Assembly (NCBI RefSeq): GCF_027172205.1
Contig: NC_070619.1
Coordinates: forward strand, 3,420,001 to 3,484,000
DNA length: 64,000 nucleotides
Direction of reading: 5' to 3'
Source of the DNA: Podarcis raffonei
Lineage: Eukaryota; Chordata; Lepidosauria; Squamata; Lacertidae
This document shows, piece after piece, positions 41,491 through 52,935 of this stretch. The notes under the pieces were generated by a model. The model was not told the origin of the DNA and searched no databases. It saw nothing but the letters and a program-made list of their open reading frames with translations. Every line of letters begins with the position of its first letter. Positions within the stretch are counted from its first letter, which is position 1. The position numbers were made by a program, and so were the translations under genes.

Positions 41491-41527
41491 ATGTGAAATA
41501 AAAAATTTAAGGTCATATATATATACA

Positions 41528-41894
41528 CCGTATTTTTCGCCCTATAGGACGCACTTTTCCCCCTCCAAAAATGAAGGGGAAATGTGTGTGCGTCCTATGG
41601 GGCGAATGCAGGCTTTCGCTGAAGCCTGGAGAGCGAGAGGGGGCGGTGCGCACTGACCCCTCTCACTCTCCAGGCTTCAGGAAGCTATCCGCAAGCGGTG
41701 GGAGCCCGGCGCGACTTCGCGCAGCTCTCCCACGGCTTGTGGAAAGCTGCCTATTCTGGGGGCTGGGGTTGGGGGAAGCTCAGGCTTCCCCCACCCCAGC
41801 CCCTGGGGGGGGAATAATTTTTTTTCTTTATTTCCCCCCCAAAAAACTAGGTGCGTCCTATGAGCCGGTGCGCCCTATGGGCCGAAAAATACGG
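41528..41894. mobile_element. Tigger/pogo-like element, 'CCGTATTTTTCGCCC' variant
   Basis: Terminal repeats are present. GC-rich inner inverted segments resemble 12708-13124. Confidence 0.85.
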
Positions 41895-42221
41895 TATATT
41901 AAATGTTCATAAATGTACCAACCAAGTGCATACATAGATGTGTGGACCACAGGTCTGGATCAGCACAGGAGGACCGCCCTGAAACCATTTTGACACCCAA
42001 ACTGACCAAATGTTTTCTCTGCAAGGAGGGAGGGGGTGAGGGAACCTTCCCATTGTCTCAGGAAGTGGGTAATCACCATCTCAAAGGAATGGCCAGACTA
42101 CCAGGAAAGGCAATCAGATAAGGCATTATCAGATAACTTGGCAGAAAGGAAAAACAACAACACACTCAGATTTCTGTTGTAGACCGCCTTTTCTGTGATG
42201 TAGGTATGGTGTTTGTGGGGT

Positions 42222-42528
42222 GGTGGTCTTCGGTTCGAATCCCCGCAGCAGGGTGAGCTCCCGTCTTTCGGTCCCAGCTCCTGCCCACCTAGCAGTTCGA
42301 AAGCACTCCTAAGTGCAAGTAGATAAATAGGGACCGCTTACCAGCGGGAAGGTAAACGGCGTTCCGTGTGCTGCGCTGGCTCGCCAGATGCAGCTTTGTC
42401 ACGCTGGCCACGTGACCCGGAAGTGTCTGCGGACAGCGCTGGCCCCTGGCCTCTTAAGTGAGATGAGCGCACAACCCTAGAGTCTGTCAAGACTGGCCCG
42501 TACAGGCAGGGGTACCTTTACCTTTACC
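42222..42528 (+). mobile_element. Sauria-type SINE, subfamily II, 5' truncated
   Basis: The 3' half (gagtctgtcaagactggccc, gtacaggcaggggtaccttt) matches the copy at 6713-7076, not the commoner subfamily. Confidence 0.88.
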
Positions 42529-42529
42529 T

Positions 42530-42577
42530 AACCTGAAAAAACGCAACCTGAAGAGGCTGTAACCCGAGGTATGACTG
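42530..42577 (-). mobile_element. Tigger-like MITE, right end only
   Basis: cctgaagaggctgtaacccg then aggtatgactg, followed by TA. Confidence 0.6.
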
Positions 42578-42607
42578 TACTGTAAGGGCAGATTTTTGTT
42601 TATTACA

Positions 42608-43227
42608 CATGCCAGGGTTTTTGCTAGAAAACCTGCAGGCCGGATCACACCCGTGGCATTTCCTCACGAGGAACGGCCTGGGCTGGGGGGAGGCGTGGGT
42701 GCATTTCAAGTCTTGTGCTGGACTTCCCTGACCAGGCAGAGATCTGCATCTGGGGGGCAGACTATTTGCTCAGAGATGACTTCAACTGGAGGAAGAGGGT
42801 GCAGCTGCTTCTCTCCCCCGCCCCCTCACGCCTTTCCTCCTTTCCTTCCGGGCTTTTTTCAGAGCCACGACCACCTGGGGCTCCAGAGGCTTCAAAGGAT
42901 CTCCTGCCAGTCTAAGGAAGCCGTCTGTCGAAGCAGAAATCATGTTGCAGAGAAGACCCAGCGGAACCGACAGACATTATTCAGGCCCCAACTGCCCTAT
43001 TGCATTTAAAGAAGCATTGTACCACTTTAAACATGGCTCCCCCCCCCCCCGCAAACCATCTTGGGAACTGTAGTTTCCTTAAAGTGTGCTAGAAGACTCC
43101 TCTTCTGCCTCCCAGAGCTACAGTTCCCAGAACGGTTAAACCACTGCTTTTTTTTCTTTAAAAAAAATGCTTCGGGGCGACTCTCATTTCGACTCAAGAA
43201 CACCACCGTTTTATAGTTCAAATTGGG
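42608..43227. other. Intron DNA, no recognised feature
   Basis: Non-repetitive sequence with several short open frames and no supported exon. Confidence 0.4.
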
Positions 43228-43375
43228 AAAAATAGGGAAGCTTTTAATGTTTAATAGGTTATTGTATTTTAGTGTTTTGTTGGCAGCTGCCCAGAGTGGC
43301 TGGGGAAACCCAGCTAGATGGGTGGGGTATAAATAAATTATGATGATGATGATGATGATGATGATTAAATAAATA
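43228..43375 (+). mobile_element. L2-type LINE 3' tail with (GAT)n
   Basis: ctgcccagagtggctgggga then ggtggggtataaataaatta and a GAT tract at 43340-43365. Confidence 0.85.
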
Positions 43376-43447
43376 AATACAGTGAATGGACAAAAGTACA
43401 AAGGTTCACAAAAAGTTTAGGGCTCCTTAGGGAGCTCTGGGAATCGG

Positions 43448-43612
43448 ATGAAGAGGCCGGATAGCTCAGTCGCTCAGAGCGTGGTGCTGGTAATGCCAAG
43501 GTTGCAGGTTCGATCCCCGTATGGGACAGCTGCATATTCCTGCCTTGCAGCGGGCTGGACTAGATGACCCAGAGGGTCCCTTCCAGCTCCACAGTTCTGG
43601 GATACTATGAAA
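43448..43612 (+). mobile_element. tRNA-Ile-headed SINE with CR1-type tail
   Basis: The head ggccggatagctcagtcgct, cagagcgtggtgctgg and ggttcgatccccgtatggga is close to tRNA-Ile. It is joined to ttcctgccttgcagcgggct, the same body as the tRNA-Lys-headed copies, and ends ctgggatactatgaa. The acceptor stem and anticodon loop are degenerate, so it is not a tRNA gene. Confidence 0.85.
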
Positions 43613-43837
43613 ATTCAAGCCAGAGGTACATTTTCAAAGGCTGCAGATCACCAGATCTTCCAGCAAAGAGCGTGTGAAGTCTGTTCCACCCGTCTGCCCT
43701 TGAGTTCTGAAACATCTTTGACACATGCAACCCCTTTCCTTGCACGCTGCACCCTGCTGGCCTGCGCTGTGCAGACCGTGTCCCTGACTCCCTGCTTATC
43801 TCTGCCCTTGTTGTACAAGGTGTCACAGGATGCCCCA

Positions 43838-44430
43838 ATGCGTGCCTTATCTGGTTATCTCCCGCTTGGACTACTGCAATGCGCTCTACGTGGGGCTACC
43901 TTTGAAGGTGACCCGGAAACTACAACTAATCCAGAATGCCACAGCTAGACTGGTGACTGGGAGCGGCCGCCGAGACCATATAACACCGGTCTTGAAAGAC
44001 CTACTTTGGCTCCCAGTACGTTTCCGAGCAAAATTCAAAGTGTTGGTGCTGACCTTGAAAGCCCTAAACGGCCTCAAAGGCCCAGTATACATGAAGGAGC
44101 GTCTCCTCCCCCATCGTTCTGCCCGGACACTGAGGTCCAGCTCCAAGGGCCTTCTAGCGGTTCCCTCACTGCGAGAGGCCAAGTTACAGGGAACCAGGCA
44201 GAGGGCCTTCTCGGTAGTGGCGCCCGCCCTGTGGAACGCCCTCCCATCAGATGTCAAAGCGATAAACATCTACCTGACATTCAGAAGACATCTGAAGGCA
44301 GCCCTGTTCAGGGAAGTTTTTAATATGTGACATTTTAGTGTATCTTTCATCTTTGTTGGAAGCCACTCAGAGTGGCTGGGGAAACCCAGCCAGATGGGCG
44401 GGGTACAAATAATAAATTATTATTATTATA
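43838..44430 (+). mobile_element. L2-type LINE, ORF2 C-terminus and 3' end (subfamily A)
   Basis: A 166-codon frame runs from [20 protein letters not shown] to FRRHLKAALFREVFNM, then 3'UTR and (ATT)n. Well preserved. Confidence 0.9.
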
Positions 44431-44959
44431 TTATCTGTTCCGTGTCCCCCTGGACATCCTTGAACCACAAGGAGGCCCCTTTGGCAGGGAGGAAAGGGTT
44501 AACCGGCTCCTTGCCCGCTGGACTCTGGGACTGAGCCCCTTCCCCAAAAAATGAGGCGGGACTCCCCTGTCCCGCTCTCCTCCAGGAATGTTGCAAGCTC
44601 TGTCTAGCAGATCTGGCATGAAATATCTCAACATCAGGTGCTTTCGATTTCTTTTTTTTGACCCCCAAGTGCTCAGTAGAAGCCGTCAAAATCTGCAGTC
44701 ATTTGAAAACTAGGAAATTAAAATTTAAAAATCAACATCAGGGAGTATCTTTCATGCCGTTAATGAGTCGATTTTGCAAAATTACAAAGAATGCACCTTT
44801 TGCATTTTTAAACAATCTAAACTAAAGCAGGTTTTCTTGGATTTGCTGAAAAATCTGTTCAGCACTTCCTTCTCAAATTCCTCCTTTGCCCCCCCCCCCA
44901 TGCACACTCAGTAAGGATAGCCCATTGAGGTCTTTACTCTCCGCAAGGTACTGAGTGAC
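44431..44959. other. Intron DNA, no recognised feature
   Basis: A/T-rich non-coding sequence. Confidence 0.4.
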
Positions 44960-45791
44960 CGCTCTACGGTACAAGCAGTGCATGGCTGAGCAAGTATTCT
45001 GGGCCAAAACAAACAAGATGAATTTTAACACGGAGAAATGTAAAGTATTGCACTTGGGCAAAAAAAATGAGAGGCACAAATACAAGATGGGTGACACCTG
45101 GCTTGAGAGCAGTACATGTGAAAAGGATCTAGGAGTCTTGGTTGACCACAAACTTGACATGAGCCAACAGTGTGACGCGGCAGCTAAAAAAGCCAATGCA
45201 ATTCTGGGCTGCATCAATAGGAGTATAGCATCTAGATCAAGGGAAGTAATAGTGCCACTGTATTCTGCTCTGGTCAGACCTCACCTGGAGTATTGTGTCC
45301 AGTTCTGGGCACCACAGTTCAAGAAGGACACTGACAAACTGGAACGTGTCCAGAGGAGGGCAACCAAAATGGTCAAAGGCCTGGAAACGATGCCTTATGA
45401 GGAACGGCTAAGGGAGCAGGGCATGTTTAGCCTGGAGAAGAGGAGGCTAAGGGGTGATATGATAGCCATGTTCAAATATATAAAAGGATGTCACATAGAG
45501 GAGGGAGAAAGGTTGTTTTCTGCTGCTCCAGAGAAGCGGACACGGAGCAATGGATCCAAACTACAAGAAAGAAGATTCCACCTAAACATTAGGAAGAACT
45601 TCCTGACAGTAAGAGCTGTTCGACAGTGGAATTTGCTGCCAAGGAGTGTGGTGGAGTCTCCTTCTTTGGAGGTTTTTAAGCAGAGGCTTGACAACCATAT
45701 GTCAGGAGTGCTCTGATGGTGTTTCCTGCTTGGCAGGGGGTTGGACTCGATGGCCCTTGTGGTCTCTTCCAACTCTAGGATTCTATGATTA
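44960..45791 (+). mobile_element. CR1 LINE, well-preserved C-terminal ORF2 and 3' tail
   Basis: An uninterrupted frame of about 250 codons covers [56 protein letters not shown] and [15 protein letters not shown]. It ends with the CR1 tail ctaggattctatgatt. 5'-truncated, apparently young. Confidence 0.94.
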
Positions 45792-46599
45792 TTTCTGCTG
45801 AGCCTGTGGGAAACTGCAGTCAAACATAGTTATACACAAGCACTAGTTAGTGCGTGAAGAGGTTAAGACCACAGAGGTAGAGTCCTAGACTCAGCTTCCT
45901 CTCCAATGAGGGAGGAAGTGTAGCCTTCTCTTCCTGTTCCCCCTCTCTCACCGAACTGGCCAAGGCAGACGCGCCTAAGCGAGCTCCAAGCTTTGAGCAT
46001 CCGTTTGAAGCTCTCCGTCTGTCTTTTCTACCCAAGAGTATTCTGCCTGTGTTCTCCTTGCTGCTGCTTGGATGAATGCACAAATCTGACGTTTTGTAAG
46101 TAAAGTGCTTTAAACTTACTTTACCGTTGTGGTCTTTTCATTGCAAGAGAAAGAGGGGAGCTTTGTTTGCATGTATCCAAACAAGATATGAAAAGGGCTT
46201 AGTATTCCCATGCTATACAGCTTTTGTGAGTTTAAACGCTGCTCCTGCTGGTGAGTAAATTAAGTAAATTATGAATCCAGGCACCCAACCAATCCTTTTC
46301 TCATCCCCCCCCCCCCATTTCACAAGGATTCACTATTTTCCTCCTCTAGAGCCATTGCGGCCACTAACCATCAATACCCCTCTCCTCCTCCAATCTTCTT
46401 TTAAGCCATCTTGCTTGGTGGCCATTTCAGTCTCCTGTGGGAGGGAGTTCCACAGTCTAATTATGCACTGTGAGGTTTATTATTGTGCTGTGAACAGTGG
46501 GGACAAGGAGGCTTTCCCAACCCTCCATCATGAGGGCCACATTCCCTTGAGGAAATCTTTCTGGGGGCCACTCAGCAACTCACTGCCTGGAATTATTTC
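45792..46599. other. Intron DNA with a CR1-like fragment
   Basis: 46375-46475 (minus) resembles 39015-39110. The rest shows nothing recognisable. Confidence 0.4.
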
Positions 46600-47267
46600 T
46601 GTTATAAGAATTTTAAGGTCTTAGATATGTAATAAATGTTCATAAATGTACCAAGCAAACACATACATAAATATATAAACCACATGTCTGAAACCCCACA
46701 GAAAAAAAGTCCTGAACAAATTGACCTCAAATATTTCTCTGCAAGGTCAAAGTGGGAAACCTCCCCGTTGTCTCTTTCATCACAAATCCTGTCTTAAGGG
46801 CACATTTAAGATATGAATAGGGTGTGAGCCTGTGACCTGGCTCAGGAACTAAGTATTTATCATTACAAAAGACTGGCCAGGTTCCCCAGGGTATCCAATC
46901 AAGTGAGCATTAAGAGGTAACCTGCCAGACAGGAGGTAAACAATGCACTCAGATTTCTGTTGTAGACCACCTTTTCTGTGATGTTGGTATGACGTGTCTG
47001 GGGGTGATCTTGAACTCCAGGGCAGGCAATTTAAAATGTCTATATAAGAGCAGACACACCTTGGTTCTGGGTTCCTCCTCCTTTCTGGAGGGGAGCACCA
47101 TGTTGCAACAGATCAATAAAGATCAGGCTTACTAGCTGCTTTGCTTCCCAATATTCTCTAGTTGGCCTCTGTTATTTTCTCCGACTGATGGAGAACCTGC
47201 AAAGGACTCTAGAAGGGCTCTTGTGTACCCCATATGGGAATAAGGGTTAGGGTTTCTGTTTATTACA
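46600..47267 (+). mobile_element. Solo LTR of an endogenous retrovirus (gamma/ERV1 type suspected)
   Basis: A 668-bp unit starts TGTTATAAG and ends TTATTACA, with a 4-bp duplication TTTC on both sides (46596-46599, 47268-47271). It holds a TATA-like tctatataagagcag and aataaagatc about 60-70 bp later, the expected U3-R order. No internal viral region is present, so it is a recombined fossil. A more decayed relative is at 41492. Confidence 0.75.
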
Positions 47268-47271
47268 TTTC

Positions 47272-47467
47272 CAAAGGAGATCCCTGGGGGAGCGTAAACC
47301 TGTGGCACTCTGCATGCCAGGTGGGGGCTGTACCATTCGAGAGCTATGGTACAGGCCTCTCTGCTTTGGTTTGGCTGATCTACACGCTGTAATCCTGACT
47401 CAGCACTCTTGAGGCTCCAGAAGTTTGAGGTCTGTCTCGTCCAGCAATTTGCTGCAAGGATCTCAGC

Positions 47468-47521
<54 letters not shown>

Positions 47522-48394
47522 TCCGCCTCCCCACCCCTTCTGAAATGGGGAAAAGTTTCTCAGAGTTGCTCTCCGCTTTGGGGGTGCCCCGAACTGTAAG
47601 GTGTTTGGCAGGCGTGAATTCTCAGAGCATGAAATTGTGCGTAAAATGGGCACCGGGAGCCTGGTTAATCATTGACGCAACCGAAACCAGAGGGTATCGC
47701 AAGCAAATAGCGCAGAGCGAGAGTCTCTTTCAGAGACACACAGATTTCCCTCCCTGTTGAACGTCGCAGGCCGAAATCCCACCAGGTGACGCCTTTGCAA
47801 AACAATTTAACAAGAGGTAGTGACAATTTAACAAGAGGACAGCCACTTGCATGGTTTTTAAACAGGATTGGTTTTCAAAGAGCGAGTCTTGGGGGTTGAA
47901 CGTAGGACCTTGTGCACGATCGACTGTGGAGCTGTAACCCTACGTTAAAACAACATAAGCTTCTAGCCCTCATTGGAAATTTAATAGGAACAGTGGCCAA
48001 GTGGATCTATCAGGCTCAGCTTTGCTGATGAAAGCCGTCCAATTAGCTTTCCAGAGGTCACATGCCACTGGTGGGCGGGGTGAGAAGGGAAAATGGGCGG
48101 AGCAATGAAGCTAAATTTCGCCTTTAGTTTCTGCAGACAAGCAACTCTCGCTCTCTCTCCTCCATCCTAGCCAGCCAGCGGGAAGATCAAAGTTCAATGA
48201 TGCATTTCTAGGCTGGGAAAGAAGCTCTAGAGGGCTGGGGAGGGGTGTGGCCTGAGGAGAGGGGGTGTGGCCTGAGGAGAAGGGGTGTGACTGGAGGAGG
48301 CTTCTGAGGGCCAGATGGAGAGGCCAGGAGGGCCACATTTTAAAGAGCAAAAGAGCCGCCCTCCTAAGAATGCTGCGGCGGCGGAATGGGTCAG
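47272..48394. other. Intron DNA with a (TG)n tract
   Basis: (TG)n lies at 47470-47520. The rest is non-coding with no recognised repeat apart from low-complexity purine-rich stretches near 48240-48300. Confidence 0.45.
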
Positions 48395-48500
48395 TACGCT
48401 TCGCTGCTGACCAGAAGGTTGGTGGTTTGGCTGTGGGTAGGATTCCTGCCTTGCAGAGGGTTGGACTAGATGACCCTCGTGGGTCCCTTCCAAATATTAT
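48395..48500 (+). repeat. SINE with CR1-type tail, degraded head
   Basis: gattcctgccttgcagaggg then ttggactagatgaccctcgt follows a poorly preserved tRNA-like head. Confidence 0.6.
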
Positions 48501-48509
48501 TGTAACTCG

Positions 48510-49165
48510 CCCTACGTGGGGCTGCCCTTGAAGCTGACCCAGAAACTGCAGCGGGTGCAGAATGCCGCGGCGAGACTCCTTACGGGGTCCTTGCTGCGAG
48601 ATCACATTCACCCAGGGCTATACCAGCTGCACTGGCTCCCAGTGGAGTACAGGATCAGGTTTAAGGTGCTGGTTTTGACCTTTAAAGCCCTATAGGGCCT
48701 AGGACCCTCGTATCTACGGGACCGCCTCTCCTGGTATGTCCCACGGAGGAACCTACGGTCTTCAAACAAAAACACCTTGGAGGTCCCAGGCCACGGGGAG
48801 GTTAGGCTGGCCTCAACCAGAGCCACGGCCTTTTCGGCTGTGGCCCCGATCTGGTGGAACGCTCTGTCACAAGAGACCAGGGCCCTGCGGGACTTGACAT
48901 CTTTCCGCAGGGCCTGCAAGACAGAGCTGTTCCACCAGGCCTTTGGCCAGGGCACAGCCTGACTCCCTCCTTTGGCAATCCTCACAGAACTTCTAGCCCA
49001 ATGGTTGCCATTAATTTGATTGGAATTAATTGTATAATGAAATGATTTTAGAATGTTTTATTGTTTTGCTGTTGTTAGCCGCTCTGAGCCCGGCTTCGGC
49101 TGGGGAGGGCGGGTTATAAATTATTATTATTATTATTATTATTGTTATTATTATTATTATTATAC
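48510..49165 (+). mobile_element. L2-type LINE 3' end (subfamily B) with (ATT)n
   Basis: Frames encode QRVQNAAARLLTGSLLRDHI, LHWLPVEYRIRFKVLVLTF and AFSAVAPIWWNALSQETRAL. The 3'UTR is gccgctctgagcccggcttc and the tail is ATT repeats at 49119-49162. Confidence 0.9.
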
Positions 49166-49313
49166 AATTCTATGGTTCCTCTCCAGCTTTTCTCCACTTG
49201 AATTCTCCACTGTCCTTTGGAAGAGGAAGGGGAGACATAGAGAGAGGAGGGTAATGCTTGGATCGTGGGGTCGTGGAAGAGCTCCACTGCCCCAAACACA
49301 GCCCCACACTCAC

Positions 49314-49472
49314 CCATTCCTCCACGTTGGGTCCTTCGTGGAATGCCAAGGGCTTGTCCCAGTAGACGTTTGGCTTCCCGTACTGCCAGATCTTCTGACG
49401 CGTCTTGTGGGCGAAGAAGCAGATGACACACAGGAGAATCACGAGGAGGAAGCCACAGACGATGGCGATTGC
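49314..49472 (-). CDS. OCLN-like: Occludin-like coding exon 2: TM4 and start of the cytoplasmic tail
   Basis: The acceptor is a C/A-rich tract ending accag; the donor is TGG|gtgagt. The exon has 53 codons and is phase 0 at both ends. It encodes TM4 (AIAIVCGFLLVILLCVICFF) followed by a basic stop-transfer segment (HKTRQK). The tail then matches occludin: WDK and PNVEEW are retained (human ILWDK and PPNVEEW). An L2-derived (ATT)n tract lies about 150 bp downstream on this strand. Confidence 0.96.
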
Positions 49473-50611
49473 CTGGTGTGGTTTTTTTTGTGGGGTGGGA
49501 AAAAAAGTGTGTATAGCATCAAACACCAAGGTTCTCAGGCCTGGGAGATATAACAGTACATTGGTCTCTGAGCATGTGCAGAGCGCATTTCACTCCCCCC
49601 TCCATATATGGGATGCACATAGATGTGGAGGCGCGGCTATTCTTTTGCTTGCTAAAATGTACACCCCACTTGATTGTGAAAAAACAAAGCAAATCTCAAA
49701 GCAGCGCAAAAAAAGATGCAATTAAAACCTCAATAATAATAATAATAATGACCTAAGACTTTCAGGAAGTTGAGATGACAATAAACTAAAAACAGATTAG
49801 AACTCACATCAACTTCTCTGAATATATGGGCAGGCTTTTCTAAGCAAGAATGTTTTTAGGCGCCAAAAAGAGAACAGCGAAGACTGAAATCAATCGGCAG
49901 GGAGTTTCAAAGTTTGGCTGTTGCCGTCCTCAATGGCCGAGTGCTTACAATTGTGAAATAGGTATTTTAGGGTCGGTTCCGCAGAATGAAGTGGCCAAGG
50001 GGGCAAATATGGGCAAGGTGACCTCACAGGTAAACAAAACGAGGTCATGACTCATGGGAATGTGATAAGCTCTGATTGGACCAGAGTGTAGCTGGTACCC
50101 TCCGTGATTGGAAGGATGGAAGGCAAAGGAGCCCAATACTAGGCGGAGCCAGAGTCAATGAAAGGCGGAGCCAGAGCCTGCGAAGGGCGGAGCCAAATGA
50201 CACTCGTTTTCTCCCCCTCACTCCTTCCGGGTTGAAGAGGAGGGAGCTGATTGGCTGAGAGCAGACGCTTGGGACACAGCCCCATTCGCCCTAATGGTTC
50301 AGCTCCATCTGGACTGTGCGAAATTACTAGGCGACTCACGAGTCCCCCATGGCCATTCGCCCTGCACTGGGTGCGGATCGCACCCAGACGCTCTTATCTT
50401 ATCTGCTGGGCAGTTTCTGGGTGTGCCCAGTTTAATGGACCGATTGTTTTGCTACCCAGCCCTGAAACCGACCTCTCCGATTTGTCCTTTTGCTTTGAAA
50501 CAAAATAGGTTCCTGGTGTTTGCTTTTCAACCAGCCTGCCTTTTTCCTGGGGCCAGAACCTCTGAGCAATACAGAAAAGCAACAGAGCAGAGGCAACTGG
50601 GGCAGAAGGCA
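49473..50611. other. Intron DNA with an AAT tract and a GC-box cluster
   Basis: AAT units lie at 49730-49748. Otherwise non-repetitive; see the separate entry for 50147-50215. Confidence 0.45.
50147..50215. promoter_or_regulatory. Three spaced GGCGGAGCC boxes
   Basis: ggcggagcc occurs three times at spacings of about 24-27 bp, with gattggct (reversed CCAAT) near 50250. It could be an intronic promoter or a retroelement remnant; neither is shown. Confidence 0.3.
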
Positions 50612-51268
50612 TCATAGAATCCTAGAATCATAGAGTTGGAAGAGACCACAAGGGCCATCGAGTCCAACCCCCTGCCAAGCAGGAAACACCACCAGAGCAC
50701 TCCTGACATATGGTTGTCAAGCCTCTGCTTAAAGACCTCCAAAGGAGGAGACTCCACCACACTCCTTGGCAGCAAATTCCACTGTCAAACAGCTCTTACT
50801 GTCAGGAAGTTCTTCCTAATGTTTAGGTGGAATCTTCTTTCCTGCAGTTTGGATCCATTGCTCCGTGTCCGCTTCTCTGGAGCAGCAGAAAACAACCTTT
50901 CTCCCTCCTCTATGTGACATCCTTTGATATATTTGAACATGGCTATCATATCTCCCCTTAACCTCCTCTTCTCCAGGCTAAACATGCCCAGCTCCCTTAG
51001 CCGTTCCTCATAAGGCATCGTTTCCAGACCTTTGACCATTTTGGTTGCCCTCCTCTGGACACGTTCCAGTTTGTCAGTGTCCTTCTTGAACTGTGGTGCC
51101 CAGAACTGGACACAGTACTCCAGGTGAGGTCTGACCAGAGCAGAATACAGTGGCACTATTACTTCCCTTGATCTAGATGCTATACTCCTATTGATGCAGC
51201 CCAGAATTGCATTGGCTTTTTTAGCTGCCGCGTCACACTGTTGGCTCATGTCAAGTTTGTGGTCAAAC
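50612..51268 (-). mobile_element. CR1 LINE, well-preserved C-terminal ORF2 and 3' tail
   Basis: The minus-strand frame matches the copy at 44960-45791 almost residue for residue over about 175 codons (visible difference REQGMF/RELGMF). 5'-truncated. Confidence 0.94.
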
Positions 51269-52034
51269 AAGGCCTCCCCACATACCCAACTCCCCGCCCC
51301 CCAATCCTTCCTCCCTGGGAATCTTCCTCCAGTCAGAAAAATGGGCTTCTGAAATCCTACAGGTGCCATCCAAGCAGTCATGAGGTCTAGCAACTTGCCA
51401 AGACGAGCACCAAAAGACTGAGGAGAATTAATGGAGGAGGAACCAGCAGCCCCAAGGGATGCTGTTGGATTGCAACTCCCAGAAGCCCCAGCCAGCTGTC
51501 CCCAGGGGTCAGGCATGATGGAAGAAGTCCAGGCATATCTGGAGGCCATCAGGGTCAGGGAAGTTTGCTTAGAGCAGGGATGGAGGCTCCCAGAAACCCC
51601 TGGGTCCAGCATGGCTGGTAATCCTGAACGAGGTCATCCTCCAGGGGCCCCTCTCTGTCTGTTGCTCACACCAGCTCATTCTGCTGGGAATTATAATGAC
51701 TATTATTAGCTAATTTTATTGGTTGCTGCTTCTGCCGTGGTGACTCACAGAACGACTTACAAAACAACAACAACATACACACCTTAAAAGCGGGGGTGGG
51801 GGGAGTACATCAAAACAGCCCACCCACTCTAAAGGGCCATGTAGATAGCTAAAAGCCCAAGGACGGTGTGAAATGGAAGGAAATGTTAGGTGTTAGAAAT
51901 GTTAGGTGCTTGAAGATATCTAGCATTGCGTCAGGGGCTGTTTGGATGAGGGGTGGGAGGCACCAGCTAGGGAACCCCCAGGGGAAGGAGGCTCAGAGCC
52001 AGGGGATTTGTGGTGGGACAACAACGAGTGGTCA
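51269..52034. other. Intron DNA, no recognised feature
   Basis: Non-repetitive sequence with a few short frames. Confidence 0.4.
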
Positions 52035-52376
52035 GAGGTGGGTTAAACCACAGAGCCTAGGACTTGCCAATCTAAAAGGTCAGCGGTTCGAATCCCCGCG
52101 ACGGGGTGAGCTCCCGTTGCTCGGTCCCAGCTCCTGCCAACCTAGCAGTTCCAAAGCACGCCAGTACAAGTAGATAAATAGGTACCACTCTGGCGGGAAG
52201 GTAAACGGCGTTTCCGTGCGCTGCTCTGGTTCGCCAGAAGCGGCTTAGTCATGCTGGCCACATGAACCGGAAGCTGTACGCCGGATCCCTTGGCCAATAA
52301 AGCGAGATGAGCATTGCAACCCCAGAGTCGGTCACGACTGGACCTAAGGTCAGGGGTCCCTTTACCTTTACCTTTA
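52035..52376 (+). mobile_element. Sauria-type tRNA SINE, slightly 5' truncated
   Basis: From ggtgggttaaaccacagagc to the (ACCTTT)n tail. Confidence 0.92.
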
Positions 52377-52935
52377 CCGGGGTAGGAGGTGTCAGAAGCT
52401 GAAAGGGTAACAGGTTTTCCTGAGCAGGGAGAGTTGGTAGCAGAGAGAAGTCCAGAATCAGAGGCAGGTTGGAGAGGACAGAGGCCAAGTGTCAGAGATG
52501 AGACAAGCTGTCAAAGAAGTCAGGGGTTTCCCCCTCCTGCTGCAACCAGCTCCCCTCCCCTCTGCTCTCCCAGAACCAGAAGAGGCATGAAAAGAGCGGA
52601 GGAAAGAATAGCAAAGTGAAGAAGTCTCAGATTGCTTTGGAAAGACCCAGGAGAGGAGGAGGAGGAGATTTAGTCAGTGGTGGGAAGGCGGGGACCTTCA
52701 GTTCTTGCAACTGACCTACTGGGAAGAGCTGCTGTGATCACTAGGCCTGCACTGTTTTGGTTTCTTTGAATGAAAGAATTCACCGAGAGTGGAGTTTTTT
52801 TTTAATTGCTGGCCTGGCTCTGGCTGCTGACGGGATGGCGCCAGGCAAGCCACTCCGGGGAGAGTTTCCCACAAGTGGGGAACCTCTACAGGAAAGGCCC
52901 TGTTTCCGCGTTGCCGCCCTCAGAACCTCCCTTAC

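Larger units (their letters stand above)
41492..42607 (+). mobile_element. Degraded isolated LTR (ERV type), with two later insertions
   Basis: It matches the LTR at 46600-47267 in its start (ttaaggtc, aaatgttcataaatgtacca), middle (actcagatttctgttgtaga) and end (gtttattaca). A Tigger-type MITE (41528-41894) and a Sauria SINE (42222-42528) lie inside. It is an old, broken fossil with no internal viral region. Confidence 0.6.

Noticed and set aside
43450-43525. Possible tRNA-Ile gene
   Set aside because: The acceptor stem does not pair and the anticodon arm is altered; a CR1-type tail follows. It is the head of a SINE.
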